64,000 nt of DNA from Agapanthus africanus (lineage: Eukaryota > Streptophyta > Magnoliopsida > Asparagales > Amaryllidaceae), in the NCBI GenBank assembly GCA_030015575.1, contig CM057342.1:258874867-258938866 (forward strand). Direction: 5' to 3'. Below are positions 1 through 9,701 of the stretch, one piece after another (position 1 is the first letter of the stretch; every line of letters begins with the position of its first letter). Both the position numbers and the translations under genes were made by a program. Under the pieces are notes generated by a model. It was given only the letters and a program-made list of their open reading frames with translations, had not been told where the DNA came from and made no database searches.

Positions 1-2626
1 ATGCACGTACTGCGATACTCTATCACACGCAATCTGATAGTATCAATGTGGTAATATGAATATGCAAATCATGAAAGGTACTCTATCAGGTACTACAAAT
101 ATATGAAGCAATGCATATCAATAAATGCTGAGTATGGGATAAAACATATCATCATCACGAATCATCATCGTAGAAAAACCTGGTGTTCATCAACGACACC
201 CTAAATCCCAATAACTCCAGCACCATCACTCTAATCGGCCATCATATCCTGTAAATCTCATGGAACCTGAGTGCCCAACATCGGCACTCGAAAACGTCAT
301 GAAATACTCGTGTCCATCATCGACACGCAAATCCATATATATCGGGCTCCGTCGGTCCGGATCGGCCCACGGGCTCCGCCTGTCCGGATCGGCCCTTGGG
401 CTCCAGCAGTACGAATCGGCCCATATCCGTCTCTCGACTCCGGTCGGTATCCTCTGGATAACCGCCAGGTCTAACCAATCACCAGTAGGTAGTAGTCGCT
501 CTTCCAGGCTCATCGTCTACTGCGCGACATCCCTTTCTTGCCCCGGGGTACCATACCGAGTCCACCATGAACCCGCCAACGGATCATCCAGCTCCTCGAA
601 TCGGGTTTCTATCACACGTCTCGACCCGAGAAAACGCATGGTGGACGCACTGAAATATCATATCAAGAGAACCGGGTTTTCTAAACAATGCATACTTTCT
701 TGAAATAATACCACGGTTCTCAAATCCATAAATCACATGAAATTCATATCTCAAGGCGTAAATCCATGCAATATGATATATGCAACATAAAACCGTAATA
801 TGAGCATATCAAGGGAAAATCGCTCTTTTAAATGTATTATGTGGTTCCCAATTTCTCCAAAATCAATCCAACATCATATAAAGGTGTACATGTAGCTATA
901 GCAAGTATGGGTGTATACATGTAAGTATGTATGCATGATGTATCTCATATGCACAATAGAACAATAATCCATGTGTCAATATCAATATCAATAACAATAC
1001 AATACTGCATATGTGTAAAGGTTGTGCGTGTCATGGCAATTACCGACGGTGTGGGTGTAGCATACAATTTAGTGCTTGTGCAACATGAACTGTCAGTAAT
1101 GGTGCAATGTCCACTAGGTACTAAGTCAAGGCACAACAAGTAATGGTATGTAATGATGCTCATGCACAATCAACATGTATACATATAAACATGCGACTAT
1201 AATACATATCCAGCCCTGATGCTTAACGTCATACGGGCGATTTCCCCGTAGATGTTAAATCTACTCATCGATGATCTCGAGCTAAGTAAATCCAACCACT
1301 TGCTTTCATTTTTGCGCAGCGTCTGAAGTCCCCGCCTGCGATCCTATTAACACAAAATACAATAACGCGTGGATTTAGCAAACTACGCAATAACAAACAA
1401 ACACAATGCCAATTTAACGAACCGATTCCCCTAAGCTACAAAAGGGTTCGCTTAGCGGCTAACATGTAGCAACAACATCAAAACAAGTCCACGACAGCAA
1501 GCTACCCAAAACACTAAAACTACGTCGGATCAATCGTATCGCACTTTGCCGAAACACTTAAATTTAGCTAAGTGGTCCCAGATTTTTCTACACAAGAAAT
1601 TAGTGAAAGTTGCAAGTTCCGCGAGACTACAAACAACCCCAGAGACCCCACGACCAAGACTCGAGACCCCAGTCCCCAGTCTGGCCGCAAATTGCGGCCA
1701 GAAGCAATTTATTTGCGGCCCAAAAATGAGGGGGTGGTCTCCGGTTTTCAGGGTAGTTTCTAGGTCTCCTAACTAGGCCTCTATGATGACAACTTCTCAA
1801 ACAAAAACCTGGTTTGATAGCAGATTCCAACAAGACGCAAAACTTATTCAAAATACGATATTTGCACAAAAACTATAAGTTAGTGTTTAGAACTTGAAAC
1901 TAATAAGCATACAAACTTCATATAGCCAAAAAAAAGAGTCAAAGATCACTATCTCACCGAAACTTGGGAAAAATCCTAACTTTCCAAGCTCCAAGTCATC
2001 ACAAGCAAGATTAATGAAGGTTTTAGTGAGGTTGATGAAGGTTTAGGCTTTGGATTGTGATGCAAACATATAATTTCAATGAAGAACTTGATGTGTAGTG
2101 AAAGAGAGAGGAGCAACTGAGTTGGGATTAATAATAGAGAGAGTGAGGTGAGAATGAGATATTTTGTGAAGGAATTGAGAGTATAAGTGTTGTGAGGTGA
2201 GGGTATGTGAGGGTGAGTGAATGAGGTGAGTGTAGGTGAGGGTTATACTCACTTTCCCTCCATTAATGCCATTAATGGCAGCCATCCCTCTTAGTCTCAC
2301 AAGAATTCAACCCTTCTTCCCTTCTATTCTCTTCTCTTTTCTTTATTTTAAAACAATAACCTTTGTTTGAATAATTTAAATAGATAAAGTGTTAAATTTT
2401 GCATAACAAGATAAAAAGAGAGGGTTAAGTGTGCCATGACTATATGAGCATGGCTAACACCCCTTAAACCCCAATTCAACATGCACACGTGTGTGCACGT
2501 AAAAAAAATAATTAAGAAAAATATTAATTAATTAAATAAAATGTGAAGAAAATATTTATTAGTTAAATTTCATTAAAAACCCGTATTATCGCTTAATTAA
2601 CACTATCAGCATTCTAAAGTGTTACA
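1..2626 (-). mobile_element. LTR-like sequence, probably chromoviral gypsy, partial
   Basis: Read on the minus strand this stretch begins TGTAACACTTTAG at 2626, a start typical of Del/Tekay-type plant gypsy LTRs. It continues through AT-rich sequence, a CTCACC-rich leader-like part (about 2100-2260) and a GC-rich part with a repeated CGGATCGGCCCACGGGCTCC motif (about 345-420). No long reading frame with a recognisable domain is present on either strand. Family assignment is inference from the terminal bases and overall texture. The other end lies outside the window, so it could be a solo LTR or one end of a full element. It may have landed in the adjacent copia LTR or the reverse. Confidence 0.4.
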
Positions 2627-2869
2627 GGCTCAGGATCAATCCGAGAAACTACTGATCTAACCATCAGTAAATCTCAACTGTCTTGGCCAAGGTCTTATGG
2701 TTCTAGCCAACCGGACACAGTGCGATAATGACTCCCAATACCGGGAAAGACGAATCCTGACAATCACCCACTGCCTCCATATGGCTCGGGGCTGTACCCA
2801 ACCAAAATCTGTTTGCACGACTCAGTAGAGCCGTAGTAGAGTAGTGGTCAAAGCACAGTGGGAACTCAC
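2627..2869 (-). mobile_element. Copia LTR, outer fragment
   Basis: Non-coding sequence that ends at the left target duplication of element A and resumes after the right one at 11254. Because A is flanked by a perfect 5-base duplication, this fragment and 11254-11868 were once contiguous. The joined position places it in the 3' LTR of the minus-strand copia element. The outer boundary is unclear: TGTTACA at 2620-2626 could be the LTR edge of either this element or its left neighbour. Confidence 0.6.
2865..2869. repeat. Target site duplication of element A, left copy
   Basis: CTCAC directly before the LTR start TGTTGGGG. It matches CTCAC at 11249-11253 directly after the LTR end CCCTACA. Five bases is the usual duplication for gypsy elements. 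Confidence 0.93.
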
Positions 2870-3184
2870 TGTTGGGGTAAAAATTTACACCCCGGTTAAC
2901 CGAGTCAAAGTGAAGGTCAACCCCCAAGCTAGGTGGGCCCAAGCCCAGGTCAAGCGGGCCCATGCCCAAGTCGAGTTCGCGGCCAGCCTCCCCAAGCCAA
3001 CAACGAAATCATGTCATAAATAATTTTTATGTAATTTTTTATGCATGATTGTAAACAAAATGGGCATAAAGCCAAATTCTTGTAAGCCCATGGCTTATGT
3101 GCAAAAAGAAATGGCACATGAGCCATGGGATGGGCAAAACGCCATTTTGCAAAGCCCAAGGGGCTATATATAAATATGTAAGCC

Positions 3185-3212
3185 TATATAAGGCAAAATG
3201 ATGATGAATAAA
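3185..3212 (+). promoter_or_regulatory. TATA box and adjacent AATAAA in element A LTR
   Basis: TATATAAG at 3185-3192 in the context CCTATATAAGGC is the best core promoter in the LTR. AATAAA follows at 3207-3212, about where transcription would start or just before. That places the poly(A) signal at the U3/R border. The same pair occurs in the 3' LTR and in both LTRs of element B. The role is inferred. Confidence 0.6.
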
Positions 3213-3565
3213 AAAAAAAGACTTTCATTCTCTCAAAAACCTAGGGTTTGTATTTCTTTCCCTTTTTTGAAGGTCTCAAACCTTCTTCTTTCTTCTGAAT
3301 TAAATCAAGAGTTTTACTCTTCCTTTTCAAAAACAAAATAGTTTTTCACCACCAAACCCACAAAGGGGAACTTGGATCTGTCTTTAGATCCCAAAAAGGA
3401 GAGATTCTGAGATCTCACATCTCTTGATCTTCAAGATCCAGCTAACAGAGGAGGAGGAAGAAGAACCCCTTTCACTAAACCCAAAAAAAACACACACTCA
3501 GGAGTCCAATTCCTCTCTGATTTCTCTTCCGAGAAATTTTTTAGGCTAAAAGCCTTTTTTTCTCG

Positions 3566-3955
3566 CCGGCGCTCAAGCGCAGAGCGCCCGCGTGCCGACA
3601 CGTGGCGCGCTTGCGCTCAAGCGCTCAACGTTCGAGCGCAAAGCGCCCACGTGCCGACACGTGGCGCGCTTGCGCTCGAGCGCAAGTCGCCCCGGTGCCG
3701 ACACGTGGCGCGCTTGTGCTCAAGCACAAGCGCTCAGGCACAAGTCGCCCCCGTGCCGACACGTGGCGCACTTGCGCTCAAGCGCCCAGCGCTCAAGTCG
3801 CCCCCGTGCCGACACGTGGCGCACTTGGGCTCGAGCATCAGGCGCTGAAGCGCAAAGCATCCACGTGCCGACACGTGGCGCGCTTGCGCTCAAGCGCCCA
3901 GCGCTCAAGCGCAGAGCGCCCACGTGCCGACACGTGGCACTCCTGCGCCTGAGCG
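3566..3955 (+). repeat. G-box-rich tandem array in the LTR
   Basis: Repeats of a 40-60 base unit built from CACGTGCCGACACGTGGC followed by GCGC/AAGCGC-rich sequence. Each unit carries paired CACGTG palindromes (G-box/ABRE core); GCCGAC between them matches the DRE/CRT core. The array lies downstream of the TATA box, so it would be transcribed. Similar arrays built on other unit sequences occur in all four elements. Confidence 0.85.
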
Positions 3956-4298
3956 CACAGCACCCAAGGTGCTGCCCCCACGCATCCTTTGGATGCCTTT
4001 TCTTCCCTTTTTTTCTTATATATATACATATATATATATACATATATATACATATGTGCACACACACATACACCACGACACTGTCCCTGTTAGAAAAAAA
4101 TTTCTAACGGGGCGCTGCCCCGCACCCCGCAAGGGGGCTGCTAGCCCCCTTGACCCCCAGCCCGCTATCCGGGTAGCGGGACCCCCGTAAAAAACTCTGC
4201 GTGGCTCCCGACATATCCAAAAAACCCCTTTCAAAACACATCACACGCACACTGCACGTTGAGTTCGCATGACAAGTTTAACCCGTCCATCGGAGGTT

Positions 4299-4410
4299 CC
4301 CTCGCTCCAAAGGCGAGGGGTAATTAACGGCAGCTTAGTCCGCGGCTGCCGGAGATTCGGATCCCCACAATCAATCAAACCCAGCCTACCCTAGGCAGGG
4401 GGAATCTGTA
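4299..4410 (+). other. Three consecutive hairpins at the LTR 3' end (U5)
   Basis: CCCTCG(4299-4304):CGAGGG(4314-4319), then GGCAGC(4329-4334):GCTGCC(4345-4350), then GCCTA(4384-4388):TAGGC(4392-4396). The constant flanks GTAATTAAC, TCCCCACAATCAA and GGGGAATCTG separate them. The unrelated C/D LTRs carry the same flanks and hairpin order with different stems, see 38611-38698. Confidence 0.75.
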
Positions 4411-4470
4411 ATGCGCCTGACAAGGGCGCGCGTATTCCCATCTCAATGGGGTGACAAAAAACACCCTACA

Positions 4471-4494
4471 GATTCTGGCACGCCCGGTGGGACC
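4471..4494 (+). other. Primer-binding site, element A
   Basis: GATTCTGGCACGCCCGGTGG directly after the LTR end. The same motif stands after the 5' LTRs of B, C and D. Tat-lineage (Ogre-like) elements are reported to prime with tRNA-Arg; that assignment here is inference. Confidence 0.85.
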
Positions 4495-4732
4495 AATCTC
4501 TCCTCCCATATTTCGGGTTAAGCATTCATGCGAACTCAATCATTATACATACCTGTATTTATACTAAAATAATGCTCTTTCATGCAGATTTTCAAGCAAT
4601 CACCTTCCGACGATGTCTTCGATGATGAACTCAGCTCCTGTCTCCTACACGATGAAGATGGACTCCAGGACGGTCCTTCCGGCCAGTCTCGGACGACAAT
4701 AGGAGGAGCCGCTGCTACCATTCGGCTCTATT

Positions 4733-6853
4733 ATGTTCATACCTGTTGGCGCCATCCCGGCTCCTCAAGCCCCAGTGGCAGACAAACCGGTCTCGAAAGG
4801 CAGGAGACTAAATGTGGTGGTCGCGAGGGCACCTCATCCCAAGCGCAAGTCCATTTCCGAACGACTCTCCATGGCCCCAGCTGGGGGCAAGGCCATCAAC
4901 ACCAACAAAGCTACAAAGCGTCCCGAGCAAGCTCCAGCGGTGCCCTTGACCACTGCTCGCTCGGGTGTCTTCTCTAAGCCCCCCTCTGATCAACTCACAA
5001 TGGCTTCCCGGATAGCGGATGCCCGCCAAGCCTTCAAAATCGAGAAGCTGAGGGAGAAAAGGCTCAGATATAAAGCCAACAAAAGGACTAGGGCTCCTGC
5101 CAGGCTAAACCTTATTAGGTTCGAAGAACAGGGTTACCCCGCCGAAGATGAGGAAATGGCTGGGTATGTGGTCCACACTGTCTACATGGTGGGCACGCGC
5201 AGCAAGAGGAAGGACGGGGCAATCACATCTCAAATCCAATCTGGCTTGAATGTGGTTGTCGCTTCCCAAGAACAGCCGCCTCCGCTAGATGATGAAAACC
5301 CTCTAGATGAGGATGATAGGCAAAAAGACCCTTCGATCCATGAGGAGTCGGGCTCGGAAAGTGAAGAGGAGCCAATCTTCCGTCCCAAGAATGCAGAGCA
5401 GCAACTTCTCCAAGAGCTCCGAAAACAGCTCAGAAGCAAAGACAAGGAGATGGCCAAACTTTACTCCAAAATTGACGACTTGACGAACGTCGTCTTGCAG
5501 CTCACGGCCCGACTTGCCTCTCAGCCGCCCAATCAAGCGCAGGGCTCTGCTCATGAACCGGGAAACGGTGTCCCAATGCAGCCGACGCCTATTCCCTCAA
5601 ATCCAAAGGTGGGCGGACCGCATGAAAGTCAATCGCATCCTATCTCAGGAAATGTCTTGGCTACTGATGACAGTAGCCCGCTAACTCAAGATCAAATCAT
5701 GGATTTGGTTGCCAGCAAAGTCAAAACATTGGTGGCCGAAGCCGAAGAGCAAAAAGATATCAACAGTAGTGGGAGACCATATCCTGCTCAGTATGATCTG
5801 GTAGAATTTCCTAGCGGCTATGTCATCCCCAAATTCGGAACATTCGATGGGACGGGAAATGCGAATCAACACATCGCCCACTTCAAAGCCTCATGCGGAA
5901 ATACTGGGGGCAATGATGCGCTTCTCCTCCGCCAGTTCGTTAATAGCTTGATCGATGTTGCTTTCGACTGGTACGCGAGCATACCGGATGGCTCCATTAC
6001 TACTTTCATCCAAATGGAATCTTTGTTTCGACAAAGGTTCATGAGCGTCAGCGATAAGATCACCATTGCCGAGCTCGTAAGGACCAAGCCTAAGAACAAC
6101 GAAAGCAGCATGGATTTTATAACCCAATGGTGCAATCTCTCCGTTAAATGCGAACCGCCGATAGAGCAGGACCAAACTATCAGTCTCCTCGTCGGAAATC
6201 TCAACAACTGGATGGCCCCGTTTCTATGCACCGCGGGTCTCAAAACATTCCAAGAGCTGACCAGAAAAGTTCAAATGCTGGAGCGCTCAAAGTAGGAGTC
6301 CTCCTCTGATTCCCAAAATAACAATAGGTCCTGGAGAAACCGAAAGGACGAAAATCGCAAAGGCGGAAATTCTGACGATTCTGAATCTTTCAATGCCTCG
6401 GCTAATCGAAATAAGCAAGGGTCGAGCGGGCCTAATGCCAACCAGCTTCGGAAGCCAGTGTTCGGAGAGGGAGGAGAATCTCCACTCAAAGAGAAGCTAG
6501 ATAAGGTCTATTCCTTCAGAAGGGAAAAAATCCGTAAAATATTCAAAGACGCCGTGAAGAACGGTCTACAACTGCCAGAGTCAAAAAGACCGCAGGAAGC
6601 GAATATGACCGAAGACCCCAAATACTGCCCCTATCACAGAGTGATAGGTCATGCCATTGAGGACTGCTTCGTTTTCAAAGATTGGGTCGAAAAGCAATAC
6701 AAGGCAGGAGAGATAGAACTATTTAAAGGCGTGTTAACAAACAGTCCAGCTGCAACCGCCAATTTCATACAAACGGAGAGCGAAGTTCTTCGTGAAACTC
6801 ATTCTCTCAGACATCTACCTTTCTCTGAAAACAATCGACCACCACGTCATTAA
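4733..6853 (+). pseudogene. Element A gag region
   Basis: Encodes a Gag-like protein. The N-terminal half is charged and low in complexity. A coiled-coil-like stretch (ELRKQLRSKDKEMAKLYSKI) precedes a retrotransposon-gag core with ASCGNTGGNDALLLRQFVNS and FDWYASIPDGSI. A zinc-knuckle-like module CPYHRVIGHAIEDC follows near the C-terminus (C-x2-H-x4-H-x4-C), then FKDWVEKQY. Gag would form the particle and bind RNA. No pol reading frame follows. The region is a fossil with about one or two breaks. The equivalent region in element B is very similar, and C and D carry a more distant version. Confidence 0.85.
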
Positions 6854-6869
6854 ACTAGGAACAGTCGAC

Positions 6870-8460
6870 CTCTAAGTCGTTAAACTGGGAATGTAAAAAA
6901 AATGTAAATAAACAAAAAAATGTGTAAATAAAAGAAAAACAAAAGCCGAAATGATGGGGCAACTCGCAATAAAAATCAGCGAGTAAAAATAAAGATGAGA
7001 ATAAAGCCGAAATGATGGGGCAACCGCGAATAAATAGCCGAAATGATAGGGCAATCGCGATCTTCGCGATAAGAAAAGCTGAAATGATAGAGCAATCGCG
7101 GTAAAACAAAAAAAAACAAAAAAAACAAAAAAAAACGGCGAATGATGAGTCGCTCCTGGTACCATATTCTAGCGCAGCGATGCAGACGCCAACCAAAATC
7201 CAGTTTCCCAAAATTCTTCCGGTCCTATGGTTGGTCCCCATGCTAACCACCCATGCTAACCACCGTATACAATCCACGGGCTCAAATAATTCTCATCATA
7301 CTCATACCCCACCATAATCATCAGTTACGCGGAAGGTCGCCGCCTTTGGAATTATGCTCCATTGAGAAGACCCACTCATGTGTCCTCACGATACATGAGG
7401 AGAACAAACCTTTGTGGGATCCTTACGACTCGCAAGGGAAAAACACACTTAGGAGTCCTCACGACTCCCAAGGAGAAAATACACCTGCGGGATCCTTACG
7501 ACTCGTAGGGAGAAAATGCTTTTATGGGACCCTCACGGCCCACAAAATTGAAAAGTCTTAGGTGACAGGGATCTAAACCTGTCTCCTAAGCCATCGCTCC
7601 CCAACCCCCAAGTGGAGAATGATGAGTCGCTCCTGGTACCATATTCCAGTGCAGCGATGCAGACGCCAACCAAATTCTAAATCCCATACCCCGAGGGCGA
7701 ATGATGAGTCGCTCCTGGTGCCATATTCCAGTGCAGCGATGCAGATGCCAACAAGGTCCTGAAATTTTTCCGGCCCTACGGTCTGGATCATACATCCTAC
7801 AAAACCGTATACAATCTACGGGCGTAAAACAATCCCGATCCAAAAAAAAAAGGTATGTCCACAAGCAAAATGGGCACGGATGAAAACTCGAAAGGGCTCT
7901 GTGAGTAAAAACAGCAGGACTGCCGGCGAGTTTGTGAAAACCCGAAAGGGTACAAACTCGTAAAAGAAGAAAAAGAAATAAAATGCACTCACAAAGTCCT
8001 CTCGACTTTGTGAGGAGAAAATTCCCGCGTGAGATCCCTACGACTCACAAAGGAGCAACACACTTAGGAGTCCCCACGACTTCTAAGGAGAAAATACACC
8101 TACGGGATCCTTACGACCCGTAGGGAGAAAATACTTTGTGAGACCCTTACGGCTCACAAAATGGAAAAGCCTTAGGTGACAGGGATCTAAACCTGTCTCC
8201 TAAGCCACCAATTCCCAAATCCTCTCGGGGCACATGATGAGTTGCTCATGGCATTATTCCAGTGCAGCAATGCAGATGCCAAACAAACCAAATCCAAATC
8301 CTCCCGGGGCAAATGATGAGTTGCTCTTGGCATTATTCCAGTGCAGCAATGCAGATGTCAAACAAAAAAAAATTCCTAAATCCTCTCAAGACAGATGATG
8401 ATTCGCTCCTGGTACCATATTCCAGTGTAGCGATGCTGATGTCAACCCAAATCAAATCAA
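6870..8460 (+). other. Hairpin-rich non-coding region of element A
   Basis: No gene. It is composed of repeated hairpin modules with constant loops. GCCGAAATGATGGGGCAA leads into stem-loops such as CTCGC(6963-6967):GCGAG(6979-6983) and ATCGCGA(7054-7060):TCGCGAT(7064-7070). A three-helix module AATGATGAGTCGCT begins at about 7138, 7617, 7698, 8234, 8310 and 8390. A hairpin array at 7370-7600 and 7988-8204 includes CTCACAAAGT(7988-7997):ACTTTGTGAG(8005-8014), CCTACGGG(8099-8106):CCCGTAGG(8117-8124) and TTTGTGAG(8135-8142):CTCACAAA(8153-8160). CGAGTTTGT(7927-7935):ACAAACTCG(7952-7960) encloses CCC-GAAA-GGG. Confidence 0.8.
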
Positions 8461-8579
8461 ACCAACAACCTCTATGGTGGAATCATGCTCCGTCCCAGAA
8501 TTTACCCCGTGTCGAAATCATGCTTCGCCTCGGGATATCTATCTTCCCTGCCGGAATTATGCTCCGCCTCGGAATCAAA

Positions 8580-9345
8580 TCAACCCGACACTCCGCGCTG
8601 GGGAAAAGTCGATCAGCGACACTCCGTGCCGGGGAAAAGTCAACCAGACACTCCGCGGCGGGGAAAAGTCGATCAGCGACACTCCGCGGCGGGGAAAAGT
8701 CGATCAGCGACACTCCGTGCCGGGGAAAAGTCAACCCGCGACACTCCGCGCCGGGAAAAAGTCGATCAGCGACACTCCGTGCCGGGGAAAAGTCAACGCG
8801 ACACTCCGCGCCGGGGAAAAGTCGATCAGCGACACTCCGTGCCGGGGAAAAGTCAACGCGACACTCCGCGCCGGGGAAAAGTCGATCAGCGACACTCCGT
8901 GCCGGGGAAAAGTCAACCCGACATTCCGCGCCGAGGAAAAGTCGATCAGCGACACTCCGTGCCGGGGACACGTCAACCAGAGACACTCTGTATCGGGGAA
9001 ACATCCAACACAGACACTCCGCATCAGGGAAACGTCAACCGGCGACACTCTGCATCGTGGAAACTTCCAACACAGACACTCCGCATCAGGGAAACGTCCA
9101 ACAGCGACACTCCGTGCCGGGGAAACGTCAAGCAGACACTCCGTGCCGGGGACACGTCAACCAGCGACACACTGTATCGGGGAAACGTCCAACACAGACA
9201 CTCCGCATCAGGGAAACGTCCGACAGCGACACTCCGTGCCGGCAAAACGTCAAGCAGACACTCCATGCCGGGGACACATCAACCAGCGGCACTCCGCCTC
9301 AGGAAAACGTCGACCAGCGACACTCCGTGCCGGGGACACGTCTAC
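8580..9345 (+). repeat. Tandem array of about 30-base units, element A
   Basis: About 25 copies of GACACTCCGYGCCGGGGAAA followed by AGTC and a short variable linker; units are 28-32 bases. Two main variants alternate in the first half. Open frames on several strands here are by-products of the repeat. Tandem arrays between pol and the 3' LTR are known in the Tat lineage. Confidence 0.9.
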
Positions 9346-9600
9346 CAAATCGCCCCGGATCAGAGCGTCAACCGTCCACGTCGCAAAAAAAAGGGGCAGT
9401 GCAGGCTTCCCACAAATCGGGAACCAAATCGCTCCGGATCAGAGCGTCGACCGTCCATGTCGCAAAAAGGGCAGTGCAGGCTTCCTACAAAGAAGGAACC
9501 AGATCGCTCCGGACCAGGGAAACGTCTACCACGGACACTCCGTCTCGGAGACGCGTCAAGCGTCGACCGTCCATGTCGTAAAAAGGGCAGTGCATCCCGA
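9345..9600 (+). repeat. Short array of the 75-base unit, element A
   Basis: About three copies of the GAGCGTCGACCGTCCATGTC unit that forms the long array of element B at 34770-36140. It shows that A and B share two array families in different copy numbers. Confidence 0.85.
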
Positions 9601-9687
9601 AAAGTGGGAACCAAAGTAAGTCGCCTCCACGCAAAAGAAGATCCATCAATTTCATGCACACGACCCATATATGCTGTGTGCATTTAT

Positions 9688-9701
9688 TGATGGGGGCAAT
9701 T
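9688..9701 (+). other. Polypurine tract, element A
   Basis: TGATGGGGGCAATT directly upstream of the 3' LTR start TGTTGGGG, in the position of the plus-strand primer. Confidence 0.75.

Larger units (their letters stand above)
2870..4470 (+). repeat. Element A 5' LTR
   Basis: Runs from TGTTGGGG to CCCTACA, 1601 bases. In order it holds a TATA box, a leader with pyrimidine-rich stretches, a G-box-rich tandem array (about 3566-3955), a TA/CA microsatellite (about 4016-4070), a hairpin GTTAGAAA/TTTCTAAC (about 4089-4108) and a run of short hairpins close to the 3' end. The 3' LTR at 9702-11248 matches throughout, with fewer units in the G-box array. Confidence 0.95.

Noticed and set aside
260-703. 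147-codon frame at the left end
   Set aside because: No domain; overlaps frames on both strands in a GC-rich repeat of LTR-like sequence.
3592-4107. Frames in the LTR G-box arrays (also 10424-10730, 29028-29514, 36947-37483)
   Set aside because: By-products of GC-rich repeats without stops.
7138-7190. Hammerhead-like ATGATGAGTCGC
   Set aside because: The CTGATGA core and the GAAAC segment are not both present in a hammerhead arrangement.
7988-8204. CRISPR array
   Set aside because: Repeated units with variable parts look array-like, but the units are palindromes with related stems and this is a plant retroelement.
8262-9690. Three overlapping frames of 380-440 codons in element A
   Set aside because: All run through the 30-base tandem array; no domain, and frames in all phases are equally long.
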